A stretch of DNA of 8,649 bases. Origin: Bacteroidia bacterium. GTDB taxonomy: Bacteria; Bacteroidota; Bacteroidia; Bacteroidales; GCA-2748055. Each line of letters opens with the position of its first letter. The stretch's first letter is position 1. Below, piece by piece: positions 1 through 6,927 of the stretch. Under the pieces are notes generated by a model. The model had not been told where the DNA came from. It saw nothing but the letters and a program-made list of their open reading frames with translations, and did no database searches. A program made the translations under genes and the position numbers. The stretch is taken from NCBI GenBank assembly GCA_030596245.1, contig JAUVKN010000181.1, positions 1 through 8,649 of the forward strand, in the 5' to 3' direction.

Positions 1-1412
1 GGATGGTCCACAACCATCAGTTGAACTTCATCAAAATAGATGGTTTCCCATAACTCATCGGTAATCTGGATGGAAAACTTCCCATCCTTTGGTTTCATCA
101 AATTGCCAGGTATCTTGTGGTAATCCTCAGAAGCCTCTGCAAATGCATAGGTCTGGTCTTCTCCCATGATTCCCATGGGCATACCCAGGGCACTTCTCCA
201 CATAATATCTTTTACAAATACATATTCGCTACCATTCCAGGCATATAAAAAGGGGCAGGATCCTTTGAGTTGTTGTTCCTCAATAAGGTCCTGCTCAATC
301 CCTGGATTTAATACATTTTGCGGTGTCCCATTGGTCCAGAGGATCCTTACAACGTCCACATCAGATCTGTCGGCCAGTCCAAAATAGATATTGGGTTGGG
401 TTACCACTTTCATCTGATAAAGGTTGCCTGCACGCAGTTCGATCTTAGCACCGATGCCATAAAAATTATTTTTCCCACTGCCTGTTCTCACTCCCACAAG
501 GCGGATCTTCAGGTGATGATTGGCATTGCCGCCATCATTGCGCAGCAATCTTACCCCTCCATGCAGTCCGGCCAGGAAGATATCCAGGTCGCCATCCTCA
601 TTGTAATCTGAAAGTGCAATCTGCCGGCCCCCTTCAAGATCGGCAGGCAACAGGTGTGAAACATCTTCAAACCCACCAGTTCCATCGTTATGCAGAAGGA
701 TCCCTCCGGGGCTGTTTTCCTGACCAGTCTCTCCGATAATCAACAGATCCAGGTATCCGTCATTGTCAAAATCGAAAAACTCTGCATCATATGCACTGAA
801 TCCTTCAGATGATCCGGACACTATCCCTGGTTTATTCTCTTTTTCGAAGGTGCCCTTGCCTCTGTTTCTGAACCATTTGAATGATTCCGTATCACTGCCT
901 GCAACGAAAATGTCCAGGAATCCATCATTGTTGTAGTCGCCCGTTGTGATCATGGTGGCCCCAAGAATTCCCTGGAGGCCACTTGTGGAGGTGATGTTAT
1001 CAAATTTTCCTTCGCGCATGTTGGAGAAGAGTTCACAGTTTCCCTTCCGGTTTACCACAATGAGATCGATGTCACCGTCATCATCAAAATCTCCGAAACA
1101 TGCTTCACGACTACCTGTCATGTTCCCGGCCAATCCGGATTTTTCCGAATACTCCGTAAATGTTCCGTCACCATTGTTCCTGAAATTTCTGTTTTGACCT
1201 GATGTGCAGATAAACAGATCCAGGTCACCCTCATGGTCCATGTCAAAAAAGAGGCCACGGGTTGCATTTTTCACCTTCTCTGAAAACACCTTGCTGGAAA
1301 CATCTTCATACTTGCCTTCGCTGGTACTTTTGTAAAGAATGGGATTGCCCCGGTTCATAATAAGGAGATCGAACCAACCATCATTGTCATAGTCAGCAAA
1401 AGTTGCATGAGA
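1..1412 (-). pseudogene. C-terminal part of the same gene: FG-GAP repeats plus ASPIC/UnbV domain, beyond the in-frame TAA, partial at window edge
   Basis: Reverse-strand translation in the same frame as the N-terminal part is open for all 470 codons to base 1, which is unlikely by chance. It begins SHATFADYDNDGWFDLLIMN directly after the TAA. It contains six more Asp-rich loops: DYDNDGWFD, DMDHEGDLD, DFDDDGDID, DYNNDGFLD, DFDNDGYLD and DYNEDGDLD. With the loop before the stop this makes seven, enough for a beta-propeller. An ASPIC/UnbV-like domain (PF07593 type) follows at about 520-330, with GIGAKIELRAGNLYQ, then FGLADRSDVDVVRILWTNG. After it comes KGSCPFLYAWNG and a conserved-looking segment KDIMWRSALGMPMG. 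No start codon with convincing initiation signals follows the stop, so this half is probably not made unless the stop is read through, reverted or a sequencing error. The real C-terminus lies outside the window. Confidence 0.8.
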
Positions 1413-2561
1413 TTATTCTCCCTGGTGATTTATCCATGTCCCTTCTGTAATATTTTTGAACCTCCCCATTTCTGATTTCAGCATGTAGTAGTTGTAATTC
1501 TGCTGATCTGGCCCATAAGTTCCCAGGTAGAGGTCATCTGTTCCGTCATGGTCAATATCACCCATGGCAATATGTGTGGCAGCTGCTTTTTCTGATTCCA
1601 TTGAATGACTGGCCGAACCACCAAACAGAGCAAGTCCGGCTGACTCTGTTACATCGGTAAACCTGATGGCATCCAGGATGGATTCACCTTCAGAAATATA
1701 GAGCGGAGCTGTTTCGCTGAATGTAAAAACAGGTGAACCAACGGAAGTGCCTTCAAATCCTTTCAACTCTGTAACTCCTTTGTTGTAGGGACTGGAAAGT
1801 TTAAGGAAGTTGTGAAAAATCATTGTAGCAGTGAGGGCTTCATCTACCTTGTTGGCTTTTATAGCATCGAAGGCCTGGTTGTAATACTCCTTTGCTTCAT
1901 CGGAGAATTCAGGGAAAATCCTTCCAACCTCTTCCAATTGTAAAAAGGATTCATTGGGTTTTCCAATTTGAAGAAGGAGTTCAATCAGGTGCAATCTTGG
2001 GACAATATTGGCTGGTGAAACCTCAAGGGTCTGCTTTAAATATTTTTCACGCTTGAGCAGAGTAGTTTCGTCGTTGGTGCCGCTGTAGAACTCAGCCAGT
2101 CGGTAGATGGATTGTACATGTTCCGGGTCAGCCTCGATGGCTTTTTCAAGTTCTTCTACGAATTTGTCGTTCTCATTCTGGTATTTATATACTGTGGCCA
2201 GGTTCAGCCTGATATCGGAGTCAAGGGGAGTCAGATCCAACGCTTTCAACAGATTCTTTTCAGCTTCATCATACCTTCCCATTCTCATGTAAACCAGTCC
2301 CAGGTTGGCGTAACCAAGGGCTTCTTCCGGGGCGAGGGATGTCAATTTGAGAAATTCTTGCTCAGCCTCTTCCAGTTTGTTCTCCTCAAGGAATGCAAGC
2401 CCCATGGTTCTTGAAGTCAGGATACTCTCAGTTCTGTTTTGCAGATTGATCTTCTCTTTCTCAGCCCTTTTACCGGATCCTTCCGATCCGCACTGTAAGA
2501 AGAGAAGGACACCGGCCAGGATTGCCGTGAGTATGGTGTATTTCTTTACTGAAGTCATCAT
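1413..2561 (-). CDS. N-terminal part of an exported TPR + FG-GAP (CRTAC1/ASPIC-UnbV type) protein, ended by an internal stop
   Basis: Reads as 382 residues. Residues 1-23 are a signal sequence (KK, then a hydrophobic stretch) ending FLQC at 21-24. This could be a lipobox, but Gln before the Cys is atypical, so lipoprotein status is uncertain. About four TPR units follow (roughly 51-185), the clearest being YANLGLVYMRMGRYDEAEKN at 84-103, then a further helical stretch to about 250. The first Asp-rich FG-GAP loop, GDIDHDGTDDLYLG, is at 334-347. The stop falls inside the beta-propeller, not at a domain edge, and the frame continues past it with more of the same repeats (see the 1-1412 entry). 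Family knowledge: TPR plus FG-GAP plus ASPIC/UnbV proteins are exported, probably bind calcium, and lack a proven role; the TPRs suggest a protein partner. The start is one of two adjacent ATGs (2561 or 2558). No Shine-Dalgarno is visible, and a promoter match lies about 40 bp upstream. Confidence 0.85.
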   Translation of the reverse strand: MMTSVKKYTILTAILAGVLLFLQCGSEGSGKRAEKEKINLQNRTESILTSRTMGLAFLEENKLEEAEQEFLKLTSLAPEEALGYANLGLVYMRMGRYDEAEKNLLKALDLTPLDSDIRLNLATVYKYQNENDKFVEELEKAIEADPEHVQSIYRLAEFYSGTNDETTLLKREKYLKQTLEVSPANIVPRLHLIELLLQIGKPNESFLQLEEVGRIFPEFSDEAKEYYNQAFDAIKANKVDEALTATMIFHNFLKLSSPYNKGVTELKGFEGTSVGSPVFTFSETAPLYISEGESILDAIRFTDVTESAGLALFGGSASHSMESEKAAATHIAMGDIDHDGTDDLYLGTYGPDQQNYNYYMLKSEMGRFKNITEGTWINHQGE

Positions 2562-2599
2562 ATTCTACATTTTATGAAAGCGGGATGCTTTCTATTCCA

Positions 2600-2630
2600 C
2601 AAAAATATAGTTTCCATTTATCAATTGAAA
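2600..2630 (-). promoter_or_regulatory. Bacteroidota-type promoter for the TPR/FG-GAP gene
   Basis: On the minus strand, TATTTTTG (2607-2600) matches the TAnnTTTG -7 consensus of Bacteroidota exactly. TTTC (2630-2627), one mismatch from the -33 TTTG, lies 19 bp upstream, within normal spacing. Transcription would start near 2593, giving a leader of about 30 nt before the ATG at 2561. Confidence 0.5.
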
Positions 2631-2645
2631 GCCCGGGGACTCATC

Positions 2646-2675
2646 TTCGTGTGTTGTGACTTTTTACTATCTTAG
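2646..2675 (+). promoter_or_regulatory. Candidate weak promoter for the export genes
   Basis: TATCTTAG (2668-2675) differs from TAnnTTTG at one fixed position, and TTCG (2646-2649) is one mismatch from TTTG, with 18 bp between them. The leader before the ATG at 2697 would be only about 15 nt. The match is weak and rests partly on position, just upstream of the gene. Confidence 0.3.
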
Positions 2676-2696
2676 CCTCAACCAATTCAAATCGAT

Positions 2697-4007
2697 ATGC
2701 CTGCAGAAAAATCTCCCGGAGGAGTTGAGCTTCAGAGTAATGAAGTTGAAGATATGCTGGGAAGGGTTCCGGGCTGGATTACCCGAAACGGGATTATTCT
2801 TTTCTTTTTCCTCCTGGCATTGTTGATTTTTGGTAGTTGGGTATTCAGATACCCCGATATAAAAGAAGCCAGGATTGTGGTCACTTCCGTCAATCCTCCG
2901 GCTGACCTGGAGGCTCGGACCAGTGGGAAAATCGCAAGCTTGTTTGTCATTGACAATGAACTGGTTGAATCCGGCAACGTGCTGGCCATGATCGAAAATC
3001 CTGCGGCATATGATGATGTGATGCTGCTTAAATCAGAATTGGCTTTTCTCGATTCCATCCGGATAGAGGAGGTTTCAAACGACTTGCAGGAGTTAAAGAA
3101 TGTGCAGCTGGGTACCATTCAGTCAGACTACTCTATCTTCCTGAAAGCATACAGGGATTACACGGAGTTTAAAAGACTTGACTATCATCAGCGCAGGATC
3201 CAGTTGTTGCGATCGGAACTGTTGAAGCAGCAGGATCTTGCACGAAGCCTGACAGAGAGGGCCAGGATTGCAGAGGAGGAGTATAACCTGGCACAACGTC
3301 AGTCAAACCGGGACTCGGACCTCTATATCGAGGGTGTTGTCTCCCAGGCTGATATGGAAATGTCCCGTTCAGAAATGCTTTCAAAGCGCAATAACTGGCA
3401 GGAGATCGTAAGCCTTATTGCTGGAAATAATATAAACGTGGGTCGGATTGAAGAGCAGGTGGTGGACCTGGAGTTGAAACAACAGGAAGAGCAGTCTCAA
3501 AATACCAATATTCTGGAAGAGTCCTTCAACAATCTGAAAGCATCCGTTGCTTCCTGGGAGCAGAATTACCTTTTGGTGGCCCCGGTAAGTGGTTCGGTGA
3601 CTTTTACCAGGTTCTGGAGTGAAAACCAGAATGTTGAGGCCGGAGAAAAGGTGCTCACCATTATTCCGGCCGAATCAGGATCCATCGTGGGAAAGATCAG
3701 CCTGCCCATGGAGGGTGCCGGAAAGGTGAAGATCAGTCACCAGGTAAACATCCAGTTTGATAACTATCCTTACCTGGAATATGGGATGGTTAAAGGATAC
3801 GTGAGTAATATTTCAAAGGTTCCGGATGATGACTTTTACATGGTCGAGGTGGAGCTGCCTGCCGGACTCCGCACCTATTATGATATTGACATCACTTTCA
3901 GTCAGAACATGCAGGGGAATGCTGAGATACTGACAGATAAGAAGCGCTTGTTGGAGCGTGTATTGAATCCCATCAAATCGGCATTTAGCAAACAGGTTGA
4001 AATGTGA
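2697..4007 (+). CDS. HlyD-family periplasmic adaptor (membrane fusion protein), peptide/type I secretion type
   Basis: 436 residues. A cytoplasmic N-terminus leads to one membrane anchor at about 32-50, followed by RYPDIKEARIVVTSVNPPAD. The first lipoyl half-motif is at about 72-102 (TSGKIASLFVIDNELVESGN). A long helical hairpin rich in Gln, Glu, Lys and Arg spans about 105-290 and would reach TolC. The second lipoyl half is at about 291-325 (YLLVAPVSGSVTF) and the beta-barrel region at about 328-415. Family knowledge: adaptors of this length with an uncleaved N-terminal anchor link a peptidase-containing or other type I ABC exporter to TolC, and in Bacteroidota they usually sit beside the ABC gene. 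No ABC gene is present here, so the substrate and pump are unknown. Gene ends with TGA followed at once by TAA. No Shine-Dalgarno precedes the ATG. It is the first of three plus-strand export genes, separated from the next by 142 bp. Confidence 0.88.
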   Translation: MPAEKSPGGVELQSNEVEDMLGRVPGWITRNGIILFFFLLALLIFGSWVFRYPDIKEARIVVTSVNPPADLEARTSGKIASLFVIDNELVESGNVLAMIENPAAYDDVMLLKSELAFLDSIRIEEVSNDLQELKNVQLGTIQSDYSIFLKAYRDYTEFKRLDYHQRRIQLLRSELLKQQDLARSLTERARIAEEEYNLAQRQSNRDSDLYIEGVVSQADMEMSRSEMLSKRNNWQEIVSLIAGNNINVGRIEEQVVDLELKQQEEQSQNTNILEESFNNLKASVASWEQNYLLVAPVSGSVTFTRFWSENQNVEAGEKVLTIIPAESGSIVGKISLPMEGAGKVKISHQVNIQFDNYPYLEYGMVKGYVSNISKVPDDDFYMVEVELPAGLRTYYDIDITFSQNMQGNAEILTDKKRLLERVLNPIKSAFSKQVEM

Positions 4008-4024
4008 TAAGGAAGTGATGTTCC

Positions 4025-4078
4025 TTTTCAATCGGCAATCCGGGAATCTGTCCATTTAGATTCATTTTGGATTGAAAA
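4025..4078 (+). repeat. Nested inverted repeat between the two adaptor genes
   Basis: The outer arms TTTTCAATC (4025-4033) and GATTGAAAA (4070-4078) are perfect 9-bp complements. Between them sits a smaller pair, GAATC (4044-4048) and GATTC (4059-4063), with a 10-base loop. There is no U-tract after it, so it is not a standard terminator; it could be an mRNA structure or processing/attenuation site separating the HlyD gene from the next two genes. No folding energy was calculated. Confidence 0.35.
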
Positions 4079-4112
4079 AGACATGCTTATATGTATATGT
4101 TTTATAACTTTC
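4071..4112 (+). promoter_or_regulatory. Possible promoter for the second adaptor and TolC genes
   Basis: Two overlapping imperfect -7 candidates occur in an AT-rich stretch: TATGTTTT (4096-4103), with ATTG 21 bp upstream (4071-4074), and TAACTTTC (4105-4112) without a clear -33 partner. Each has one mismatch in the fixed positions. The 142-bp gap after the HlyD gene leaves room for a separate promoter, but the match is poor. Confidence 0.22.
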
Positions 4113-4149
4113 GGCGTTGTTTGATTAACACCTTTCAATTGCACTGAAA

Positions 4150-5367
4150 ATGTCAAGAATTCGTAACGGAATCTATATAGGAATACCACTTTTACTAATG
4201 GCGGTGATCATCGTGGTAGTTTTCGTTCCATTTACTTCCGACACCTCTCAGGATCACGATATTCAAATTGTTGAAGTAGAGGTTGGAAATGTGATCCGGT
4301 CGTTCACTGGTGAGGGGATTGTGGAACCACAGAGCGAGGTGATCATCCTGAGTCCGGCTTCGAGTATTATCAAACAGATCCTTAAGGAGGTTGGAAGTCA
4401 TGTGAATGCTGCGGAACCCATCATCATCCTTGATCCAACTCCCATACAGGTAGAGATTGAAAATATCCAGGACCAACTGGAAGTAAAACATAACTCCCTC
4501 AGGAAAAACAAATTGAATGCCAGAAGCACCAAGGTGGACCTGGATTATAATGTTCAGGTGAAGAATCTAAGGATTGCCTCTTTGAAATCAGAGTTGGCCG
4601 ATCAGGAACAGTTGCTGGAGGTAGGAGGGATTTCACCTGCAAAGTTTGAGAAAACCCGTCAGGAATTGGAATTGGCTGAGAAGGACCTGGTGATGCTCAA
4701 GGAAAAGAACAACATCAGACTGCAGCAGCTGGAGGTGGACGAAGAGGGCTTAAGACTTCAGATTGAGATGCAGGAGAAGGTTTTGGCCATAAAGGAGGAG
4801 GCTCTTGGCAAAATGATCATTCGGGCACCTTCGGCCGGGATTATTCTTTCCATAAGAGGCAAAGTGGGGGAAAAAGTTAATTCTGACCGTTTACTCATCG
4901 AAATGTCAGATTTGACAAACTTCAAAATCCTGGGAAAGGCAGATGATGATTTTTCAGAACATTTGAAGACCGGCACGAAAGTATATGTCGGAATTGACAA
5001 TGAACAACTGACCGGCATGGTAGGAAGTGTGAGTCCGGTAATCCGTGACAGGAAGATCGAATTTGATGTAAACCTCCATGAGAGCAATCATTTTAAGCTC
5101 AGGCCCAACCTGAGCGTAATTCTTGAAATTGTACGGGCGAAGCGTGACAGTGTTTTGCGTATTCCTAACGGACCTGTGCTTAACCGTGGTCGGGAGCATC
5201 AGTTGTATGTCATAGAAGCTGGACATGCTGTAAAACGGGATGTCGAAACAGGACTCAAAGGTGATGATTATGTGGAAGTGATTGAAGGTCTTAGCGAGGG
5301 CGACAGGGTTGTTTTGTCTGATATCTCTTCCATTGAGGATATTGAAGGATTGAACTTGCGAAGATGA
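4150..5367 (+). CDS. MacA-like/RND-type periplasmic adaptor subunit (HlyD superfamily)
   Basis: 405 residues. A single N-terminal anchor at about 8-27 is followed by a short beta segment (IQIVEVEVGNVIRSFTGEGI), lipoyl half one at about 59-98, a coiled-coil hairpin at about 100-220, and lipoyl half two at about 222-251 (MIIRAPSAGIILSIRGKVGE). The beta-barrel is at about 253-330 and the membrane-proximal domain at about 335-395, including DVETGLKGDDYVEVIEGLSE. This is the order seen in adaptors of MacAB-TolC and RND pumps, and the length is somewhat above E. coli MacA (about 370). The membrane-proximal domain and shorter hairpin set it apart from the upstream HlyD gene, so it is not a simple duplicate. 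Its stop overlaps the next gene's ATG, tying it to TolC. No MacB or RND permease is in the window, so the cargo cannot be named. The start lacks a Shine-Dalgarno. Confidence 0.88.
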   Translation: MSRIRNGIYIGIPLLLMAVIIVVVFVPFTSDTSQDHDIQIVEVEVGNVIRSFTGEGIVEPQSEVIILSPASSIIKQILKEVGSHVNAAEPIIILDPTPIQVEIENIQDQLEVKHNSLRKNKLNARSTKVDLDYNVQVKNLRIASLKSELADQEQLLEVGGISPAKFEKTRQELELAEKDLVMLKEKNNIRLQQLEVDEEGLRLQIEMQEKVLAIKEEALGKMIIRAPSAGIILSIRGKVGEKVNSDRLLIEMSDLTNFKILGKADDDFSEHLKTGTKVYVGIDNEQLTGMVGSVSPVIRDRKIEFDVNLHESNHFKLRPNLSVILEIVRAKRDSVLRIPNGPVLNRGREHQLYVIEAGHAVKRDVETGLKGDDYVEVIEGLSEGDRVVLSDISSIEDIEGLNLRR

Positions 5368-6866
5368 TGATCAGGAAATCCAGAAGCTTTATCGTTTTGT
5401 TGTCACTCTTGATCCCGCCTGGAGTATTTGGGCAGGAATCACCCCTGGTGGTCTCACTGAGCCTCAGAAATGTGGTGGACCTGGCGATATCGCAATCCTC
5501 TTCTGTGAAGTATGCCCAAAACAGGGATGTTAACTATTATTGGCGCTGGAAGAATCATCAGACCAGGTTTCGGCCTCAACTAACACTGTCGGGAGACCTG
5601 CCCGATTTTGAGAATCAGACAAAACCCATTGTACAGCCTGATGGCAGTATCGTTTTCAATAAGGTTACCCAGCTGGAAACCAATGCCCAGATCTCGCTCA
5701 GTCAGCCCATACCTCAACTGGGTGCATATGTATACGCGGCATCAGGAATTGTTCGAATCCAGGACTTTAACAATCAGACCGTTGGGTTCTCAGGTTATCC
5801 TGTGAGTGTGGGGATCACCCAGCCACTGTTTGCTTACAATTGGATGAAATGGAACCGGCTGACCGAACCACTGGTTTATGAAGAGGCTCAGAAATATTTC
5901 ATCGAGAATATTGAGGAGATCTCCTTCACCGCAACTTCTCTGTTTTTTCGATACCTGAGAATACAAACCGATTTCGGACTGGCACAGAGCAACTTGAAAA
6001 ATAGCAGGGATAACCTGAAGATTGCTGAGGTGAAGCAGGAGCTTGGGAATATATCGGAAAATGATTTTTCAAGGATCCAGTTATCCGTCTTTAATGCTCA
6101 GAAGGCATTGAACAATGCAAGGATTAATCAGAAGAATGCTGATTATGAGCTTAAAAAGTACATTGGGCTGGACCAGAACCAAACCATAGAATTAACCATC
6201 CCTCTGGATATGATTCTCTGGGAAGTCGATCCGGATAAAGCTTTGTCGGAATCATTGGAGAACCGGAGAGAGACACCCCAATTTGAACGGCGTTTGATCC
6301 ATGCCGATCAATCACTGACACAGGCCAGAAGAAATGCCGGGGTAAGGGCTACCCTGCAAATGAGTTATGGCATATCTAATAGTGCCGACGATTTTGGAGG
6401 GGTGTATGTTAATCCTGAACAACAGCAGAATGTCAAGCTCTCTTTGAGTGTCCCTATCCTGGACTGGGGTAGATCAGAATCACAGATAAAACTTGCTGAA
6501 TCTCAAAGAGAACTAGTAGTGTATGATGTGGAACAGGACCGACAGGATTTTGAGCGCAGGGTGGTGGTGCAGGTGGAGCAGTTCAACCTGATCAAATCTC
6601 AGATAGAAACAGCAGAAGCAGCAGATAAGGTGGCTGGAAGAGGGTACCTGATCGCACTGAAGAATTTTCAGAACGGAGAGATCAGCATTACTGACCTGAA
6701 TATTTCTCTGGCCGAACGGGAAGCTGCCAAAAGGGATTATATTCGCTCCATAGAAAATTATTGGGAATCGTTTTATCTGTTGCGAGAGGTAACGTTGTAT
6801 GATTTTGAATTCAACAAGAAAATAGATTACTCAAATCCGATGTTAACTTCCGAGAAATCTCAATAG
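5364..6866 (+). CDS. TolC-family outer-membrane efflux channel protein
   Basis: 500 residues with a Sec signal peptide, probable cleavage after VFG at about 21-23 (next residues QESP). Two outer-membrane efflux protein repeats (OEP, PF02321 type) follow, at about 30-270 and 285-480. Long amphipathic helices make up most of each. Typical family segments are LGNISENDFSRIQLSVFNAQ at 228-247 and FQNGEISITDLNISLAEREA at 435-454; these sit at matching places in the two repeats. SVPILDWGRSESQI (362-375) is the usual beta-strand to helix turn of the second repeat. The role is a trimeric channel joining the outer membrane to a periplasmic adaptor. The ATG (5364) overlaps the stop of the adaptor gene by 4 bp (ATGA), suggesting translational coupling; a second ATG at 5367 would shorten the protein by one residue. 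It could serve either upstream adaptor. No terminator is evident after its TAG. Confidence 0.93.
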   Translation: MMIRKSRSFIVLLSLLIPPGVFGQESPLVVSLSLRNVVDLAISQSSSVKYAQNRDVNYYWRWKNHQTRFRPQLTLSGDLPDFENQTKPIVQPDGSIVFNKVTQLETNAQISLSQPIPQLGAYVYAASGIVRIQDFNNQTVGFSGYPVSVGITQPLFAYNWMKWNRLTEPLVYEEAQKYFIENIEEISFTATSLFFRYLRIQTDFGLAQSNLKNSRDNLKIAEVKQELGNISENDFSRIQLSVFNAQKALNNARINQKNADYELKKYIGLDQNQTIELTIPLDMILWEVDPDKALSESLENRRETPQFERRLIHADQSLTQARRNAGVRATLQMSYGISNSADDFGGVYVNPEQQQNVKLSLSVPILDWGRSESQIKLAESQRELVVYDVEQDRQDFERRVVVQVEQFNLIKSQIETAEAADKVAGRGYLIALKNFQNGEISITDLNISLAEREAAKRDYIRSIENYWESFYLLREVTLYDFEFNKKIDYSNPMLTSEKSQ

Positions 6867-6869
6867 TTA

Positions 6870-6911
6870 GTCAAATGTCAAAAGTCACAAGTCACAAGTC
6901 AGAAGTCAAAA
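6870..6911 (+). repeat. Six tandem 7-bp repeats (GTCAnAA)
   Basis: Six contiguous heptads with no spacers, starting at 6870, 6877, 6884, 6891, 6898 and 6905: GTCAAAT, GTCAAAA, GTCACAA, GTCACAA, GTCAGAA, GTCAAAA. GTCA is invariant. The array begins 4 bp after the TolC stop and ends 16 bp before the DUF1080 ATG, filling most of the 61-bp gap. It resembles the short tandemly repeated heptamers described in other bacteria (for example cyanobacterial STRRs). It may vary in copy number and alter leader length or spacing; no function is established. Confidence 0.85.
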
Positions 6912-6927
6912 ATAAAAAATAGAAAGT

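Noticed and set aside
166..611. Plus-strand open frames opposite the C-terminal part of the propeller gene
   Set aside because: The minus strand carries a recognisable ASPIC/UnbV domain and FG-GAP loops here, so these frames are shadows.
1413..1415. TAA as a reassigned sense codon or recoding site in this organism
   Set aside because: The four complete plus-strand genes end in TGA or TAG, so the absence of TAA stops is only a small-sample effect. TAA reassignment is not known in bacteria, and TAA followed by TCT is not a known readthrough context. Selenocysteine and pyrrolysine use TGA and TAG.
2732..3118. Minus-strand open frame of 128 codons inside the HlyD gene
   Set aside because: It lies wholly within a well-supported gene, has no recognisable domain, and its composition is that of an antisense shadow.
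2697..5367. The two adaptor genes as a recent tandem duplication
   Set aside because: They share only the general adaptor layout; anchor, hairpin length and C-terminal domain differ, and they fall in different adaptor groups.
6870..6911. CRISPR-like array
   Set aside because: The units are 7 bp and contiguous, with no spacers, and no cas genes are nearby.
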